Below, in pieces: positions 8,222-16,595 of a DNA stretch of 45,531 nucleotides. Source of the DNA: CAZRHH01 sp964599885 (GTDB lineage: Bacteria; Chloroflexota; Dehalococcoidia; DSTF01; JACRBR01); NCBI GenBank assembly GCA_964599885.1, contig CAZRHH010000019.1:1-45531 (forward strand), in the 5' to 3' direction. A program made the position numbers and the translations under genes. Within the stretch, counting starts at the first letter, position 1. Every line of letters starts with the position of its first letter. The notes under the pieces are model-generated. The model worked only from the letters and a program-made list of their open reading frames with translations. It was not told the origin of the DNA and did no database searches.

Positions 8222-9534
8222 TGGCGCAGGTGCACGACGGACACACGCACGAAGCGTCGCTGCAGGACGACATTGCCCGCTGCGTCCACTGCGGATTCTG
8301 TCTCCAAGCCTGCCCGACGTACCTCGAGCTCGGTATGGAAACTGACTCGCCACGCGGCCGCATCGCGCTGATTGACGCGCTCACCACCGAGCGCGCGGCG
8401 CCGACGCCGTCATTGCTCCAGCACCTCGACCTGTGCCTGCAGTGCCGCGCCTGCGAGACGGCGTGCCCTTCCGGTGTGCCGTTCGGCCGGATCATGGAGA
8501 CGGCACGCTCGGTGGTGGTCGAGAGTCCCGCACGGCCACTTGCGTGGCGCCTGCGCGTAGCGGCTCTGCGAGCCGTGCTGCCGCATCAGCCGCGGCTGCG
8601 CGCGATCACCGCGGTGATGCGGGCGTACCAACGCTCGTCGTTGCAGTCCGCCGTCCGGCGCTCGGGGCTGCTCCGGCGTCTCGCGCCCGCGCTGGCCGCC
8701 GCTGAGGCATCGATGCCCGTGATGCCGAACGCGCCGTTTACGGTGGCGAAGCAGCCATCAGGGCTGACGAAGAGCGTCGCGCTGCTTACAGGCTGCATCA
8801 TGCCACACACGTACCCCCGCACGCACGAAGCGACCGTCCGCGTGCTCAACCGCCTCGGCTACCGCGTCGTGCTGCCAGAAACGCAGACCTGCTGCGGTGC
8901 GCTGAACATGCACGCCGGCGACCGCCGCTTTGCGCGCGATCTCGCGCGGCGTAACATCGACGCGTTTCTGGGCGCCGATGTCGACGCGATCATTGTCAAC
9001 TCCGCCGGCTGCGGGTCGACGATGAAAGAGTACGACGAACTGCTCGCGTCGGACCCTGCGTATCGCGACCGCGCTCGAACATTCGTCGCGATGACCAAAG
9101 ACGTGCTCGAGTTCGTGGGCGAACACGCGCTCCCACCGCTCGGTCCGGTCGATGCCACAGTCACGTACCAGGATTCGTGCCACCTCGTCCACGCGCAGCG
9201 CGTCACGACGGCGCCGCGTGCGATCATGGCATCGATACCAGCGCTGCGCCTGCGTGAGATGGACGCGCCCGACCGATGTTGCGGCAGCGCCGGTCTCTAC
9301 AGCATCGTCCAGCGCGAGATGTCGCAGCGGCTACTCGAACACAAGATGGATGATGTCGCCGCGACAGGCGCTACGACGATCGCCACGGCCAACCCCGGCT
9401 GCATGATGCAACTGGAGGGCGGTCTCCGCCAGCGCCGGATGTCCGGCCGCGTCGTCCACGTGATCGAACTTCTGGACGAGGCGATGTCACGGGCGCCGGC
9501 GGTGGTAGCTCGCAACGGCGGTCCATCACGGTAA
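8221..9534 (+). CDS. glcF: Glycolate oxidase iron-sulfur subunit GlcF-like
   Basis: A 437-aa protein with two [4Fe-4S] ferredoxin motifs at the N-terminus, CVHCGFCLQACP (Cys21, 24, 27, 31) and CLQCRACETACP (Cys72, 75, 78, 82), and two CCG domains in the C-terminal half, with TCCGALNMHAGD and DRCCGSAGLYS. This is the architecture of GlcF, which takes electrons from the flavin subunits and delivers them to the membrane quinone pool. Residues about 90-180 are a less conserved linker. The ATG shares its A with the glcE stop (TGATG). It closes the operon; the opposite-strand kinase gene ends 53 bp downstream. Confidence 0.93.
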   Translation: MAQVHDGHTHEASLQDDIARCVHCGFCLQACPTYLELGMETDSPRGRIALIDALTTERAAPTPSLLQHLDLCLQCRACETACPSGVPFGRIMETARSVVVESPARPLAWRLRVAALRAVLPHQPRLRAITAVMRAYQRSSLQSAVRRSGLLRRLAPALAAAEASMPVMPNAPFTVAKQPSGLTKSVALLTGCIMPHTYPRTHEATVRVLNRLGYRVVLPETQTCCGALNMHAGDRRFARDLARRNIDAFLGADVDAIIVNSAGCGSTMKEYDELLASDPAYRDRARTFVAMTKDVLEFVGEHALPPLGPVDATVTYQDSCHLVHAQRVTTAPRAIMASIPALRLREMDAPDRCCGSAGLYSIVQREMSQRLLEHKMDDVAATGATTIATANPGCMMQLEGGLRQRRMSGRVVHVIELLDEAMSRAPAVVARNGGPSR

Positions 9535-9587
9535 GTGACGCCGATTGGCTTCCAGGTTTGAACGCGGCGCCGGTGCGGTGCATCCGG

Positions 9588-10574
9588 TCATTCTAGGCGT
9601 GTCGCGACCAATTCCGCCAGCGAGACCTCGGGTCGCGCACCGAAGTGCGATATCACCTCCGCCGCAGCGATGCCGGCGATGCGCCCGCAGGTCGCCAGAT
9701 CGCGGCCGTGCGTCAGCCCGAAGAGAAAGCCCGCGGCGTATGCGTCGCCGGCGCCTGTCGTGTCGACGACGCGCGTGTCTTCGGCAGGAATCGCATGCAG
9801 CTCCTCGCGCGAGACGACGACCGAGCCGTGTTCGCTACGGGTCAGTGCCGAAAGCTCGCACTGGGCTCGCGCGGAGCGCACCGCGTCTTCGAAACTTGCA
9901 GACCGATAAAGCGCCGTGATCTCTGATTCGTTGGCAAACAGTATGTCGACGTGATTCTCGACGAGATCGAGAAATTCCTCGCGGAACCGCTCGACGCAGA
10001 ACGGATCGGACAGTGTTAGCGCGACCTTGCGGCCGGCCTTGCGCGAAGCGGCTGCTGCCTTCAGAAACGCCTGCTTTGCGCCGGGCGGATCCCACAGGTA
10101 GCCCTCGAGATAGGTGACGTGGGCATCCGCGATGAGGTCGGAGTCAACATCGTCCGGCGTCAGGTGCGAGCCGGCGCCCAGGTACGTCTGCATCGTCCGT
10201 TGCGCGTCTGGCGTGACGAAGATCAGCGAGCGCCCGGTCGTTAGCCCGCGCGCCGGTGACGAGTCGAACGCGATGCCGGCCGCACGCATCGCGTTCCGGT
10301 ACACGTCGCCCAGCTGATCGTCGCCGACTTTGCCGACGTATGCGCCGCGTCCCCCGAGTGATGCCAGTGCCGCCATCGCGTTACCGTTGGACCCACCCGA
10401 CATCTCGATGCCCGGCGGCATCGCGTCGTACAGCGCGCGCGCGCGCTCGTCGTCGATCAGCGTCATCGTGCCCTTCGCCATACCCTGCGCGTCGAGAAAC
10501 GCGTCGTCAGCGTGCACCAACACGTCAACGAGTGCGTTGCCGATGCCCACAACATCGAACCGCGGTGCAGCCAT
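9588..10574 (-). CDS. PfkB-family sugar/adenosine kinase
   Basis: A 328-aa ribokinase-type kinase. The N-terminus FDVVGIGNALVDVLV, the SGGSNGNAMAALASLG glycine-rich motif, and the C-terminal PfkB signature DTTGAGDAYAAGFLFGL (with the catalytic Asp) are all present. It phosphorylates a sugar or nucleoside with ATP. The pattern of the first residues and the GSHLTPDDVD segment is like the adenosine-kinase-like branch common in bacteria, but the substrate is uncertain. GGAGGACT precedes the ATG by a few bases. It is divergent from the nuclease gene, with about 120 bp between them. Confidence 0.88.
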   Translation of the reverse strand: MAAPRFDVVGIGNALVDVLVHADDAFLDAQGMAKGTMTLIDDERARALYDAMPPGIEMSGGSNGNAMAALASLGGRGAYVGKVGDDQLGDVYRNAMRAAGIAFDSSPARGLTTGRSLIFVTPDAQRTMQTYLGAGSHLTPDDVDSDLIADAHVTYLEGYLWDPPGAKQAFLKAAAASRKAGRKVALTLSDPFCVERFREEFLDLVENHVDILFANESEITALYRSASFEDAVRSARAQCELSALTRSEHGSVVVSREELHAIPAEDTRVVDTTGAGDAYAAGFLFGLTHGRDLATCGRIAGIAAAEVISHFGARPEVSLAELVATRLE

Positions 10575-10694
10575 CAGTCCTCCGCATTGCGATCACATGC
10601 GGTGAAGAGTCACGGTTTCCGGTTCTACGTTCAAGCGAGGTGTCCGCTCGGTGCTTCAGCGCGCGTGGTAGCATCCGCGCGAAGGAGCTGCGCA

Positions 10695-11327
10695 GTGCCA
10701 TTTGCCAGCCGCCGGCGACCGATGCTCGGTGCGCGCCTCGATCCACGCCTCGCCGCGTGCGCCGTGCTGGCGGTTGCCGCGATCGCGTTCGTTTCCGCTT
10801 ACTGCGGCGGCGGCGCTGCCACTACCGATGGCGACGCGACAGCCACTGTGCATGCGCAGACCACGGCCCGATCATCGGGCTCACCGCCAGAGGACACGGC
10901 CGATTGCGCGCTACCGGCCGTACTTCCTCCCGTCTTCTGCGCCGACGTCACCCGCATGGAGCGTGGTGACGTCACGCGCATCATCGATGGCGACACGTTC
11001 GACGTGCTCATCGATGGCCGCGAGGAGCGTATCCGTTTCTTCGGCATCGATACGCCGGAGCGCGGCGACGACTGCTTTGCCGAGGCGACGGAGGCGACGC
11101 GAGCCCTTATCGAAGAGGGCGTGCGCCTTCTGCCCGACACCCGGAACCGTGACCGCAACGGCCGGCTGCTACGTTATGTCTACACTCCGTTGGGACTCAG
11201 CGTGGACGCGGCGCTTGTGGCCAACGGCTTCGCCCGTGCCTGGCGAGACGACGGTCAGCACCGCGACGCGCTCGTTGTCCTCGAAGCCGAGGCGCGCTCA
11301 GCCCGCCGTGGCTGCCTCTGGCGCTGA
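10695..11327 (+). CDS. Secreted thermonuclease (SNase-like)
   Basis: A 210-aa staphylococcal-nuclease-type protein. Residues about 16-37 form a signal or anchor segment ending in SAYCGGG, which could be a lipobox, so it may be a lipoprotein. A short Ser/Thr/Ala linker follows. The nuclease domain (about 85-210) has VTRIIDGDTFDVLIDG, IRFFGIDTPERGDD and RNRDRNGRLLRYVY, with the conserved Asp, Arg and Glu positions of the family, which cleave DNA and RNA using Ca2+. The GTG start at 10695 is chosen for GAAGGAG 8 nt upstream; TAGCAT at 10669-10674 may be its -10 box. The 3' third of the gene is repeated immediately downstream in a broken copy. Confidence 0.88.
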   Translation: MPFASRRRPMLGARLDPRLAACAVLAVAAIAFVSAYCGGGAATTDGDATATVHAQTTARSSGSPPEDTADCALPAVLPPVFCADVTRMERGDVTRIIDGDTFDVLIDGREERIRFFGIDTPERGDDCFAEATEATRALIEEGVRLLPDTRNRDRNGRLLRYVYTPLGLSVDAALVANGFARAWRDDGQHRDALVVLEAEARSARRGCLWR

Positions 11328-11585
11328 AGTTTCGGAGACTGGCGCCCTTGCTCGCTCCAGCGTGCTCCCAGGCGCCCGCTACACGCCGTCGCGCCTTAGT
11401 GTCGATGCGGCCGCTCGTGGCCAATGGCTTCGCCCACGCCTGGCGCGACGACGGCCAGCATCGCGATGCGCTCGTTGGCCTCGAAGCTGAGGCGCGCGCA
11501 GCCCGCCGCGGATGCCTCTGGCGGTGAAGTTTTCGGAGACTGGCGCCCTTGCTCGCTCCAGCGCGCTCTCAGGCGCCGGCCACAC
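11181..11585 (+). repeat. Diverged direct repeat covering the nuclease 3' end
   Basis: Two adjacent units of about 200 bp (about 11181-11380 and 11380-11585) are aligned at a period of 198-201 bp. Each holds the last 49 or so codons of the nuclease, the stop, and about 55 bp of downstream sequence beginning CGGAGACTGGCGCC. Differences in the coding half are mostly at third codon positions. Confidence 0.85.
11380..11527 (+). pseudogene. Second thermonuclease copy, C-terminal fragment with a frameshift
   Basis: Reading from 11380 gives YTPSRLSVDA, matching YTPLGLSVDA of the intact gene. After one inserted base near 11413 it continues as LVANGFAHAWRDDGQHRDAL and on to RRGCLWR and a stop at 11525-11527. 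The intact gene has LVANGFARAWRDDGQHRDAL at the same place. Amino acids are nearly identical while many codons differ, so the fragment derives from a gene that was long under selection, not from a fresh copy of its neighbour. The 5' two thirds of that gene are missing. Confidence 0.75.
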
Positions 11586-11683
11586 TCATTGGGCGCGTGC
11601 TTCGCGTCTCGGCTTCTCGCTTCCCAACTCCTTGCCGTGCTACTATCGGCGCGGAGGATCGAGCAGTTAAAAGGAGTGATCAC

Positions 11684-12607
11684 ATGAGCAGATTGCTAAC
11701 CACAGTTCTTGGCGGCTTCGCGTTACTCGGAGTCGTGACGGCGGTCGCCTGCGGCGGCGACGACAAGAAGATCGACCTCGGCAACGGCAACGAGGGCACG
11801 ATCTCCGACGACCTGCCGGATGACTTCCCTGATGACTTCCCTATCTACGACGGCGCTGACCTTCAGGGCAGCGTCCAGGGGGAGTCGAGCGGTATCGAAG
11901 GCTTCGTCGTCACGTGGAAGACCGGCGACGATCTCGAGGACGTGCGCGCCTTCTACGACGAAGAACTCAGCGACGGTCCGTGGACGTCTACCTCGTCGGG
12001 GGATCTGGGCGGCACGTCTGCGTTCTGGCAGGCTGAGAATGAGGACGGGTCGAAGGTTGCCTACGTCAACGCGAGCACCGGCGATGGCGACGATACGATC
12101 ATCCTCGTGACGATCGGCGACGAGGACGACGCCACGTTCGGCGGCGGCGATGGCGGCGACGACGACGCCACGGCCGATGACGCCGACGACGGCGGCAGCG
12201 ACGACGATGGCGATACGTCGGGCGATGATGACACGGATCAGCCGGCGGCCGAGCTTCCCGACGAGGTCGACCTGTCCGACGACTTCCCGTCGGATCGCGT
12301 GCCGCTTCCGGATGACGCGCGCGTCACGAGCAGCTCGTCGTTCAGCAGCGGAGACACGACGACGTTCCTCGTCGAGCTGTACTCGGAGGACGATGTTGCG
12401 GCGCTGGTCGACTTCTTCAGCAGTGAACTTGAAGGCAACGGCTGGACGGAGTCGTTCCAGACCGAAACGGACGGTGAGGCGTTCCTGACGTTCACGCCGG
12501 ACAACGGCGCCGATGCCTCGACGGAGGCGGTGACCATCGCCATCTCTCCGTCGGACGTGGAGGGCTACTCCGATGTCGTCCTCTCCGTGTCGGCCGGCGG
12601 CGAATAG
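11684..12607 (+). CDS. Lipoprotein with two related domains and an acidic linker
   Basis: A 307-aa predicted lipoprotein of unknown function. The N-terminus MSRLLTTVLGGFALLGVV ends in the lipobox VACGG, so Cys23 should be lipidated and the protein anchored outside the membrane. Two copies of a domain of about 100 residues follow (about 42-146 and 200-305). Both begin with DDFP, contain a strand ending FVVTW or FLVEL, then a DDVRAFYDEEL-like or DDVAALVDFFSSEL helix and GPWTS or NGWTE. Between them lies a low-complexity linker of Asp and Gly. The start is supported by AAAGGAG at 11670-11676 and a possible -10 box TACTAT at 11641-11646. The acidic linker could bind divalent cations, but this is a guess. 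Confidence 0.8.
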   Translation: MSRLLTTVLGGFALLGVVTAVACGGDDKKIDLGNGNEGTISDDLPDDFPDDFPIYDGADLQGSVQGESSGIEGFVVTWKTGDDLEDVRAFYDEELSDGPWTSTSSGDLGGTSAFWQAENEDGSKVAYVNASTGDGDDTIILVTIGDEDDATFGGGDGGDDDATADDADDGGSDDDGDTSGDDDTDQPAAELPDEVDLSDDFPSDRVPLPDDARVTSSSSFSSGDTTTFLVELYSEDDVAALVDFFSSELEGNGWTESFQTETDGEAFLTFTPDNGADASTEAVTIAISPSDVEGYSDVVLSVSAGGE

Positions 12608-12629
12608 CGGCAACGCATCACGCGCAACC

Positions 12630-12660
12630 GTGAGCCCGGGTATACAGTGCCCGGGCTCAC
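12630..12660. terminator. Perfect inverted repeat after the lipoprotein gene
   Basis: GTGAGCCCGGG (12630-12640) and CCCGGGCTCAC (12650-12660) form an 11-bp perfect stem with a 9-nt loop, 22 bp after the stop. No T run follows, so it may act as a stability or Rho-linked element more than a classical intrinsic terminator. Confidence 0.5.
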
Positions 12661-12782
12661 GCGCTGTCACCCAGAAGCAGCGCCGGAAGTCGTCTTCGCC
12701 CAGGTCCGGGTTCGTACGCGAGTTTTCGCTCCGTCAGCGCTGTGCTTCAATGTCGCCAACGAATCCGAACGAAGGGCAGCCG

Positions 12783-14030
12783 ATGATCTCCGTCGAAGAG
12801 GCGCTTGAGCGCATCCTTTCCTACGTCACGCTGCTCGAACCGGAGGAGCGCCCGATCCTCGACGCGCTGGGCCAGGTTGTCGCAGAGGACGTCGTCTCGG
12901 ACATCGACATTCCGCCGCTCGATAACACGGCGATGGATGGCTACGCGGTGCGGGCAGCCGACACCGACGGAGCCTCTGACGCGTCGCCCGTGCAGCTCTC
13001 TGTCATCGGTGAACTCGCCGCCGGCTACGTCTTTGACGGCGAAGTGCGCGCCGGTACGGCGGTGCGGATCATGACCGGCGCGCCCATACCGCGGGGCGCC
13101 GACGCGGTCGTGCCGTTCGAGGAGACCGACGAGCCATCGGGGCGCCCGTTCGGGTCGTTCGCGAAGTCGCGGGATGCGGTCGGCGTGCTCAAAGCCGCCG
13201 AGCCGGGCGCGAACGTCCGCCGCGCGGCCGAGGACGTCCGGCGCGGTCAGCCGATCATCGCCAAAGGCGCCGTGCTGCATCCGCCGCAGATCGGCGTGCT
13301 GGCGTCGCTGGGGAAGGCGACCGTGCGCGTGCACCGGCGGCCCGTCGTCGCCATCCTTTCAACCGGCGACGAAGTAATCGACCCGGGCCAATCGCTGCGG
13401 CCAGGGCAGATCTACGACAGCAACGCTTACAGCATCTCGGCCATGGTGCTCGCGAACGGCGGCATACCGCGGCGGCTGGGTATCGCTGCCGATACTGTCG
13501 CCGCGCTCACGGCGAAACTGCGCGACGGTCTCGACGCCGACATGCTCGTCACGTCAGCCGGGGTTTCGCGTGGCGACTACGATGTCGTGAAGGACGTGCT
13601 CGCGAAAGAAGGGGAGGTCGACTTCTGGACCGTGCGCATGCGTCCGGGTAAACCGCTTGCGTTCGGCGCGTTCCCTTCGGGCGAGCGACGCGTTCCGCAC
13701 ATCGGGCTGCCCGGTAACCCTGTGAGTTCGATGGTCTCGTTCGAGCTGTTCGGCCGCCCCGCGATCTATAAGATGCTTGGCCGCAGCGACTGGCAGCGCC
13801 CCACCGTCCGCGCGATTGCCGAAGAACAGATCGATAACGCCGATGCGCGCCGCGTGTACGCCCGCGCCATCGTCACGCAGCGCGACGGCCGCTACTATGC
13901 CGCGCTCACTGGCCCGCAGGGGAGCGGCATTCTCACGTCGATGGCTGTGGCGAATGCGTTCGCGATCGTGCCGGAGGATGTGCCCGCCGTGTCGCCCGGC
14001 GATGAAGTAGAAGTGATGCTGCTCGACTAG
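12783..14030 (+). CDS. moeA: Molybdopterin molybdenumtransferase MoeA
   Basis: A 415-aa cytosolic enzyme that inserts molybdate into adenylylated molybdopterin in the last step of molybdenum cofactor synthesis. Visible landmarks are DNTAMDGYAVRA (about residue 45), GELAAGYVFDGEVRAGTAVRI followed by MTGAPIPRGADAVVPFEET, then VAILSTGDEV, GQIYDSNAYSISAMV, TSAGVSRGDYD and GLPGNPVSSMVSFELF. The length is normal. The start at 12783 is preferred since AGGG lies 8 nt upstream and the family normally begins near ISVEEAL; an in-frame ATG at 12750 would add 11 residues. Its stop shares the palindrome CTAG (14027-14030) with the stop of the opposite-strand lipoprotein gene. Other cofactor genes are not nearby. 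Confidence 0.93.
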   Translation: MISVEEALERILSYVTLLEPEERPILDALGQVVAEDVVSDIDIPPLDNTAMDGYAVRAADTDGASDASPVQLSVIGELAAGYVFDGEVRAGTAVRIMTGAPIPRGADAVVPFEETDEPSGRPFGSFAKSRDAVGVLKAAEPGANVRRAAEDVRRGQPIIAKGAVLHPPQIGVLASLGKATVRVHRRPVVAILSTGDEVIDPGQSLRPGQIYDSNAYSISAMVLANGGIPRRLGIAADTVAALTAKLRDGLDADMLVTSAGVSRGDYDVVKDVLAKEGEVDFWTVRMRPGKPLAFGAFPSGERRVPHIGLPGNPVSSMVSFELFGRPAIYKMLGRSDWQRPTVRAIAEEQIDNADARRVYARAIVTQRDGRYYAALTGPQGSGILTSMAVANAFAIVPEDVPAVSPGDEVEVMLLD

Positions 14031-15295
14031 CGGACGATCATCTGCGGTTCGCCACCGAGTTCCGTCAACTCGATTGGCGCAGACAGCGTGCCGCGTGCGA
14101 AGTCGATGATCTGGATCGAGTACCGGTCTCCATCGCGCGTCAGCGCCACGCCACGCTCTTCGCCGAGCACCGTCGCATGCAGCACGCCCGCGGGCGCCGG
14201 CATCGCCTGCTCCACCTGTCCGGAGCGAAGATTGAACACGCGCAAATGTGCTGTCGGCGCGCCGCCCGCCCGCCGTTCGCCGCTCGAAAGCACCCGCGCA
14301 TCATCGATCTTCTCCACGCCGTAGCTGGTGTGTCCGGGCGAGAGTACCGGCTCCGCCACGATCGCCGCCGCCGCGGTACGTCCATCATCCGGCGCACCCC
14401 GCAGTGAGCCATCGCCATAGAGCACGCGCGGAGAACCATCAGCCAGCACCGTCGCGTACTCGCCACCGACGTAGTCCGGCCAACCCGCCACGCTCGGCTG
14501 TGGGATCAACTCGTAGCCTTCGATTGCTCGTGGTGCTCCGCCATCCGCAGAGATGATGAGGGTCCCCGGCGAGCCGCTGCAATATGCAGCGACCGATGCC
14601 TCGCCGTACGCCGTGATCGACGGATAGCACCGCTCCGGCACCTGGATCCGCTCGTGTATCGCCGACGGTTCATCGAGATCGACGATCCGGATCGAATAGC
14701 GCAGGCATGCGACGCCATCGACCGAATCGCCGCTGCACTCCGGGTGGTCGATCAGATCGCGCTCGCCGAAGTACGCGAATCGTCCGTCATTCGACAGGTG
14801 CATCGCGTTCGTGAATCCCTGGTGCCCGTATCGTTGCGGCAGCGCGAGTTCATGCTTCAGCGCGAACCCGCGTTCCAGCACGTCGAAGATCAGCAACCGA
14901 TAGCCACGATCTCCAGACGAATACGAGACGATCAGCTGGAGCGGATTCTCGCGAATGCGCACGTACACGGAGCCCGCGAAGTCCGCCCTCGCCACGCCCC
15001 GCCCCGACCGCACGTCGAGAAGCGTCAGCCCGCCCGGGTACACGGCCACAGCAAGATCGAGTTCGTCGAGATTCACGACGAGCGTCTCCATCGTCCACCC
15101 GTCGCCCGTCTGCACATTCGGCGTCGCGAGAATCTCCGGTGGCTCCGGAACCTCAGTCTCGGCCACCGTCGGCGCGGAAAACACCGACGGAACTGCGCTC
15201 TCATCCGCGACCGGGGTTTCGAGCTTAGAATCGGAGTCACCGCAACCGGCGACAATCACGAATGCCACGAGCGTCAGCGCGATCAGCTTCCACAT
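14027..15295 (-). CDS. Lipoprotein, beta-propeller-like
   Basis: A 422-aa predicted lipoprotein; MWKLIALTLVAFVIVAGCG gives a short signal with a lipobox ending at Cys18. After a Thr/Pro/Glu-rich linker (about 20-65) the sequence is made of beta-rich segments of about 40-50 residues, such as LDLAVAVYPGGLTLLDVRSG, LQLIVSYSSGDRGYRLLIFD and AHLRVFNLRSGQVEQAMPAP. This looks like a WD40/TolB-type propeller, although I cannot assign a family. The start at 15295 was chosen over an in-frame TTG seven codons upstream because TACGAT lies 6 nt before this ATG and the signal peptide begins there. Likely role: extracytoplasmic protein interaction; unknown partner. Confidence 0.7.
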   Translation of the reverse strand: MWKLIALTLVAFVIVAGCGDSDSKLETPVADESAVPSVFSAPTVAETEVPEPPEILATPNVQTGDGWTMETLVVNLDELDLAVAVYPGGLTLLDVRSGRGVARADFAGSVYVRIRENPLQLIVSYSSGDRGYRLLIFDVLERGFALKHELALPQRYGHQGFTNAMHLSNDGRFAYFGERDLIDHPECSGDSVDGVACLRYSIRIVDLDEPSAIHERIQVPERCYPSITAYGEASVAAYCSGSPGTLIISADGGAPRAIEGYELIPQPSVAGWPDYVGGEYATVLADGSPRVLYGDGSLRGAPDDGRTAAAAIVAEPVLSPGHTSYGVEKIDDARVLSSGERRAGGAPTAHLRVFNLRSGQVEQAMPAPAGVLHATVLGEERGVALTRDGDRYSIQIIDFARGTLSAPIELTELGGEPQMIVR

Positions 15296-15301
15296 GCAGC
15301 C

Positions 15302-15307
15302 ATCGTA
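15302..15307 (-). promoter_or_regulatory. -10 box of the propeller lipoprotein gene, leaderless type
   Basis: On the minus strand TACGAT is followed by 6 nt and then the ATG at 15295. No Shine-Dalgarno sequence is present. Confidence 0.4.
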
Positions 15308-15389
15308 GTCCAACACCCGTACTCGCCGCCCGACGCGAAACCTACGCCCAACCTACGACGCAGGCTGACATCCGGCTGAACGCCGAACC

Positions 15390-15411
15390 CCACCTCCCAC
15401 TTCCCACCTCC
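15390..15411. repeat. Purine/pyrimidine-biased spacer repeat, copy 1
   Basis: The plus strand reads CACCTCCCACTTCCCACCTC. Related tracts with TTCTCGCTTCCCA lie at 11601-11630 and 39561-39592, all in spacers or gene tails. Confidence 0.4.
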
Positions 15412-15424
15412 GACCGCCCAGCCC

Positions 15425-15718
15425 CTAGAGTTCGACGCTGAACTTGCTGAAGCCCAAGCTCGCCTCGCTGTACGACGCCTCGACATGCGCCACCTGGGCG
15501 AAGCGCGGACCGGCGTGCAACGCTGCCAGCAACTCGGTCAGCGCGTCCATCTCGCCCTCGGCGCAGACTTCGACGTCGCGGCCGTCGTCGCTGTTGCGGA
15601 CGTAGCCGGCGAGTCCGCGTGAAGACGCTTCCTGTCGTACGAACTCGCGGAATCCCACATTTTGCACGCGGCCGCTGATCACGGCCTGCAGGCGCCGTAC
15701 CGTGCCGTCGCTGGTCAT
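15425..15718 (-). CDS. acyP: Acylphosphatase
   Basis: A 97-aa small cytosolic enzyme that hydrolyses acyl phosphates such as acetyl phosphate or 1,3-bisphosphoglycerate. The active-site signature GRVQNVGFREFVRQEA, with the catalytic Arg, and the later GLAGYVRNSDDGRDVEVCAEG, with the catalytic Asn, are both present. The family usually has about 90 residues. The ATG at 15718 overlaps the stop of the upstream lipoprotein gene by 4 bases (ATGA), so the two genes are translated as a pair. The C-terminus matches the family end (FSKFSVEL). Confidence 0.92.
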   Translation of the reverse strand: MTSDGTVRRLQAVISGRVQNVGFREFVRQEASSRGLAGYVRNSDDGRDVEVCAEGEMDALTELLAALHAGPRFAQVAHVEASYSEASLGFSKFSVEL

Positions 15719-16518
15719 GCGGGCGGGATGATCTGGATCGGCACGGCGAACTCGTTCTGCACCGATCCGTCTTCTGCGCTGAAACTGAGCGCGACGATCT
15801 CGTACGCGCCGCCCGGAATGCCTGTCAGGTCTAACGTCGTGCTCCACGGCGAACGCTCGACGCCGCTCGCTGCCGTCACGTTCTGCGTCAGCGCCGTCCC
15901 GCCAAACGCGTCGCGCAGTTCAATCGTGAGCGCGGCCTCGAACACCTCCGCTTCGCCCGTGACGGCGATCGACGCGTTCTGCGCGACATCAGCCTCGCAC
16001 TCGGGCGACGCGATGACGATCGCCGGCGGCTCCGGATCGAGCAGCACGTCGCGCGTCACGATGTTCTCTTCGGCGCCATCCCGTGCGCTGAAGTTAAACG
16101 CGCGTATCGTCACCGGCGCGGCGGCGACATCACCGACACCAAAGGCGCGTTCAGGGTCAAACGCGATGATCGTCTCCCACGTTCCGGGCGTACCGGTGCC
16201 GGATGTTGCCTGGACCGTCCGCCGGCAGAGCGTGTCGCCGTTTTCGTCCAGCACTTCGAGCTTCAGCACGCCCTCGAATACGTTGGCTTCGCCGCTGATC
16301 GCGATGGGGACAGCGACGGTGGCGCCTTCGTCTGGCGCGACGATGGAGATGCGTGGCGCGGCACCGTCGGCTGTCGGCGACGCGGCCGGCGCCTCGGTTG
16401 TTGCCGTCGCGCCGGCCGTCGGCGTCGCGTCTCCGTCGTCGTCATCTCGGTCGCAGGCAGCGAGGATGAGCGATGCGCCGATCAGCGTTGTCAGTAACAG
16501 CTCATAGATCCGATGCAT
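15715..16518 (-). CDS. Lipoprotein with two Gmad2-like immunoglobulin-type domains
   Basis: A 267-aa predicted lipoprotein: MHRIYELLLTTLIGASLILAAC gives the signal and lipobox. A linker rich in Ala, Thr and Pro follows (about residues 25-52). Two repeats of about 100 residues come next, each opening with a PRISIVAPDEGATV- or PAIVIASPECEADV-like strand, then ISGEANVFEG or VTGEAEVFEA, and closing with FNFSARDG or LSFSAEDG. This is the pattern of the Gmad2 immunoglobulin-like domain known from spore-germination and other surface proteins. The first copy has a Cys (DTLCRR) with no clear partner. The start at 16518 is preferred over an ATG 21 nt upstream because GGAAGGGA lies 8 nt before it. Confidence 0.75.
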   Translation of the reverse strand: MHRIYELLLTTLIGASLILAACDRDDDDGDATPTAGATATTEAPAASPTADGAAPRISIVAPDEGATVAVPIAISGEANVFEGVLKLEVLDENGDTLCRRTVQATSGTGTPGTWETIIAFDPERAFGVGDVAAAPVTIRAFNFSARDGAEENIVTRDVLLDPEPPAIVIASPECEADVAQNASIAVTGEAEVFEAALTIELRDAFGGTALTQNVTAASGVERSPWSTTLDLTGIPGGAYEIVALSFSAEDGSVQNEFAVPIQIIPPA

Positions 16519-16582
16519 TCGGCGTCCCTTCCGGTGCATGCCCTCTCGGCGCGAAGTATACGCCGCACCCGCTGGTGCGTGC

Positions 16583-16588
16583 TATCCT
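16583..16588 (+). promoter_or_regulatory. -10 box of fmt, leaderless type
   Basis: TATCCT is followed by 7 nt and then ATG 16596, with no Shine-Dalgarno sequence. No clear -35 box. Confidence 0.4.
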
Positions 16589-16595
16589 CGACTCA

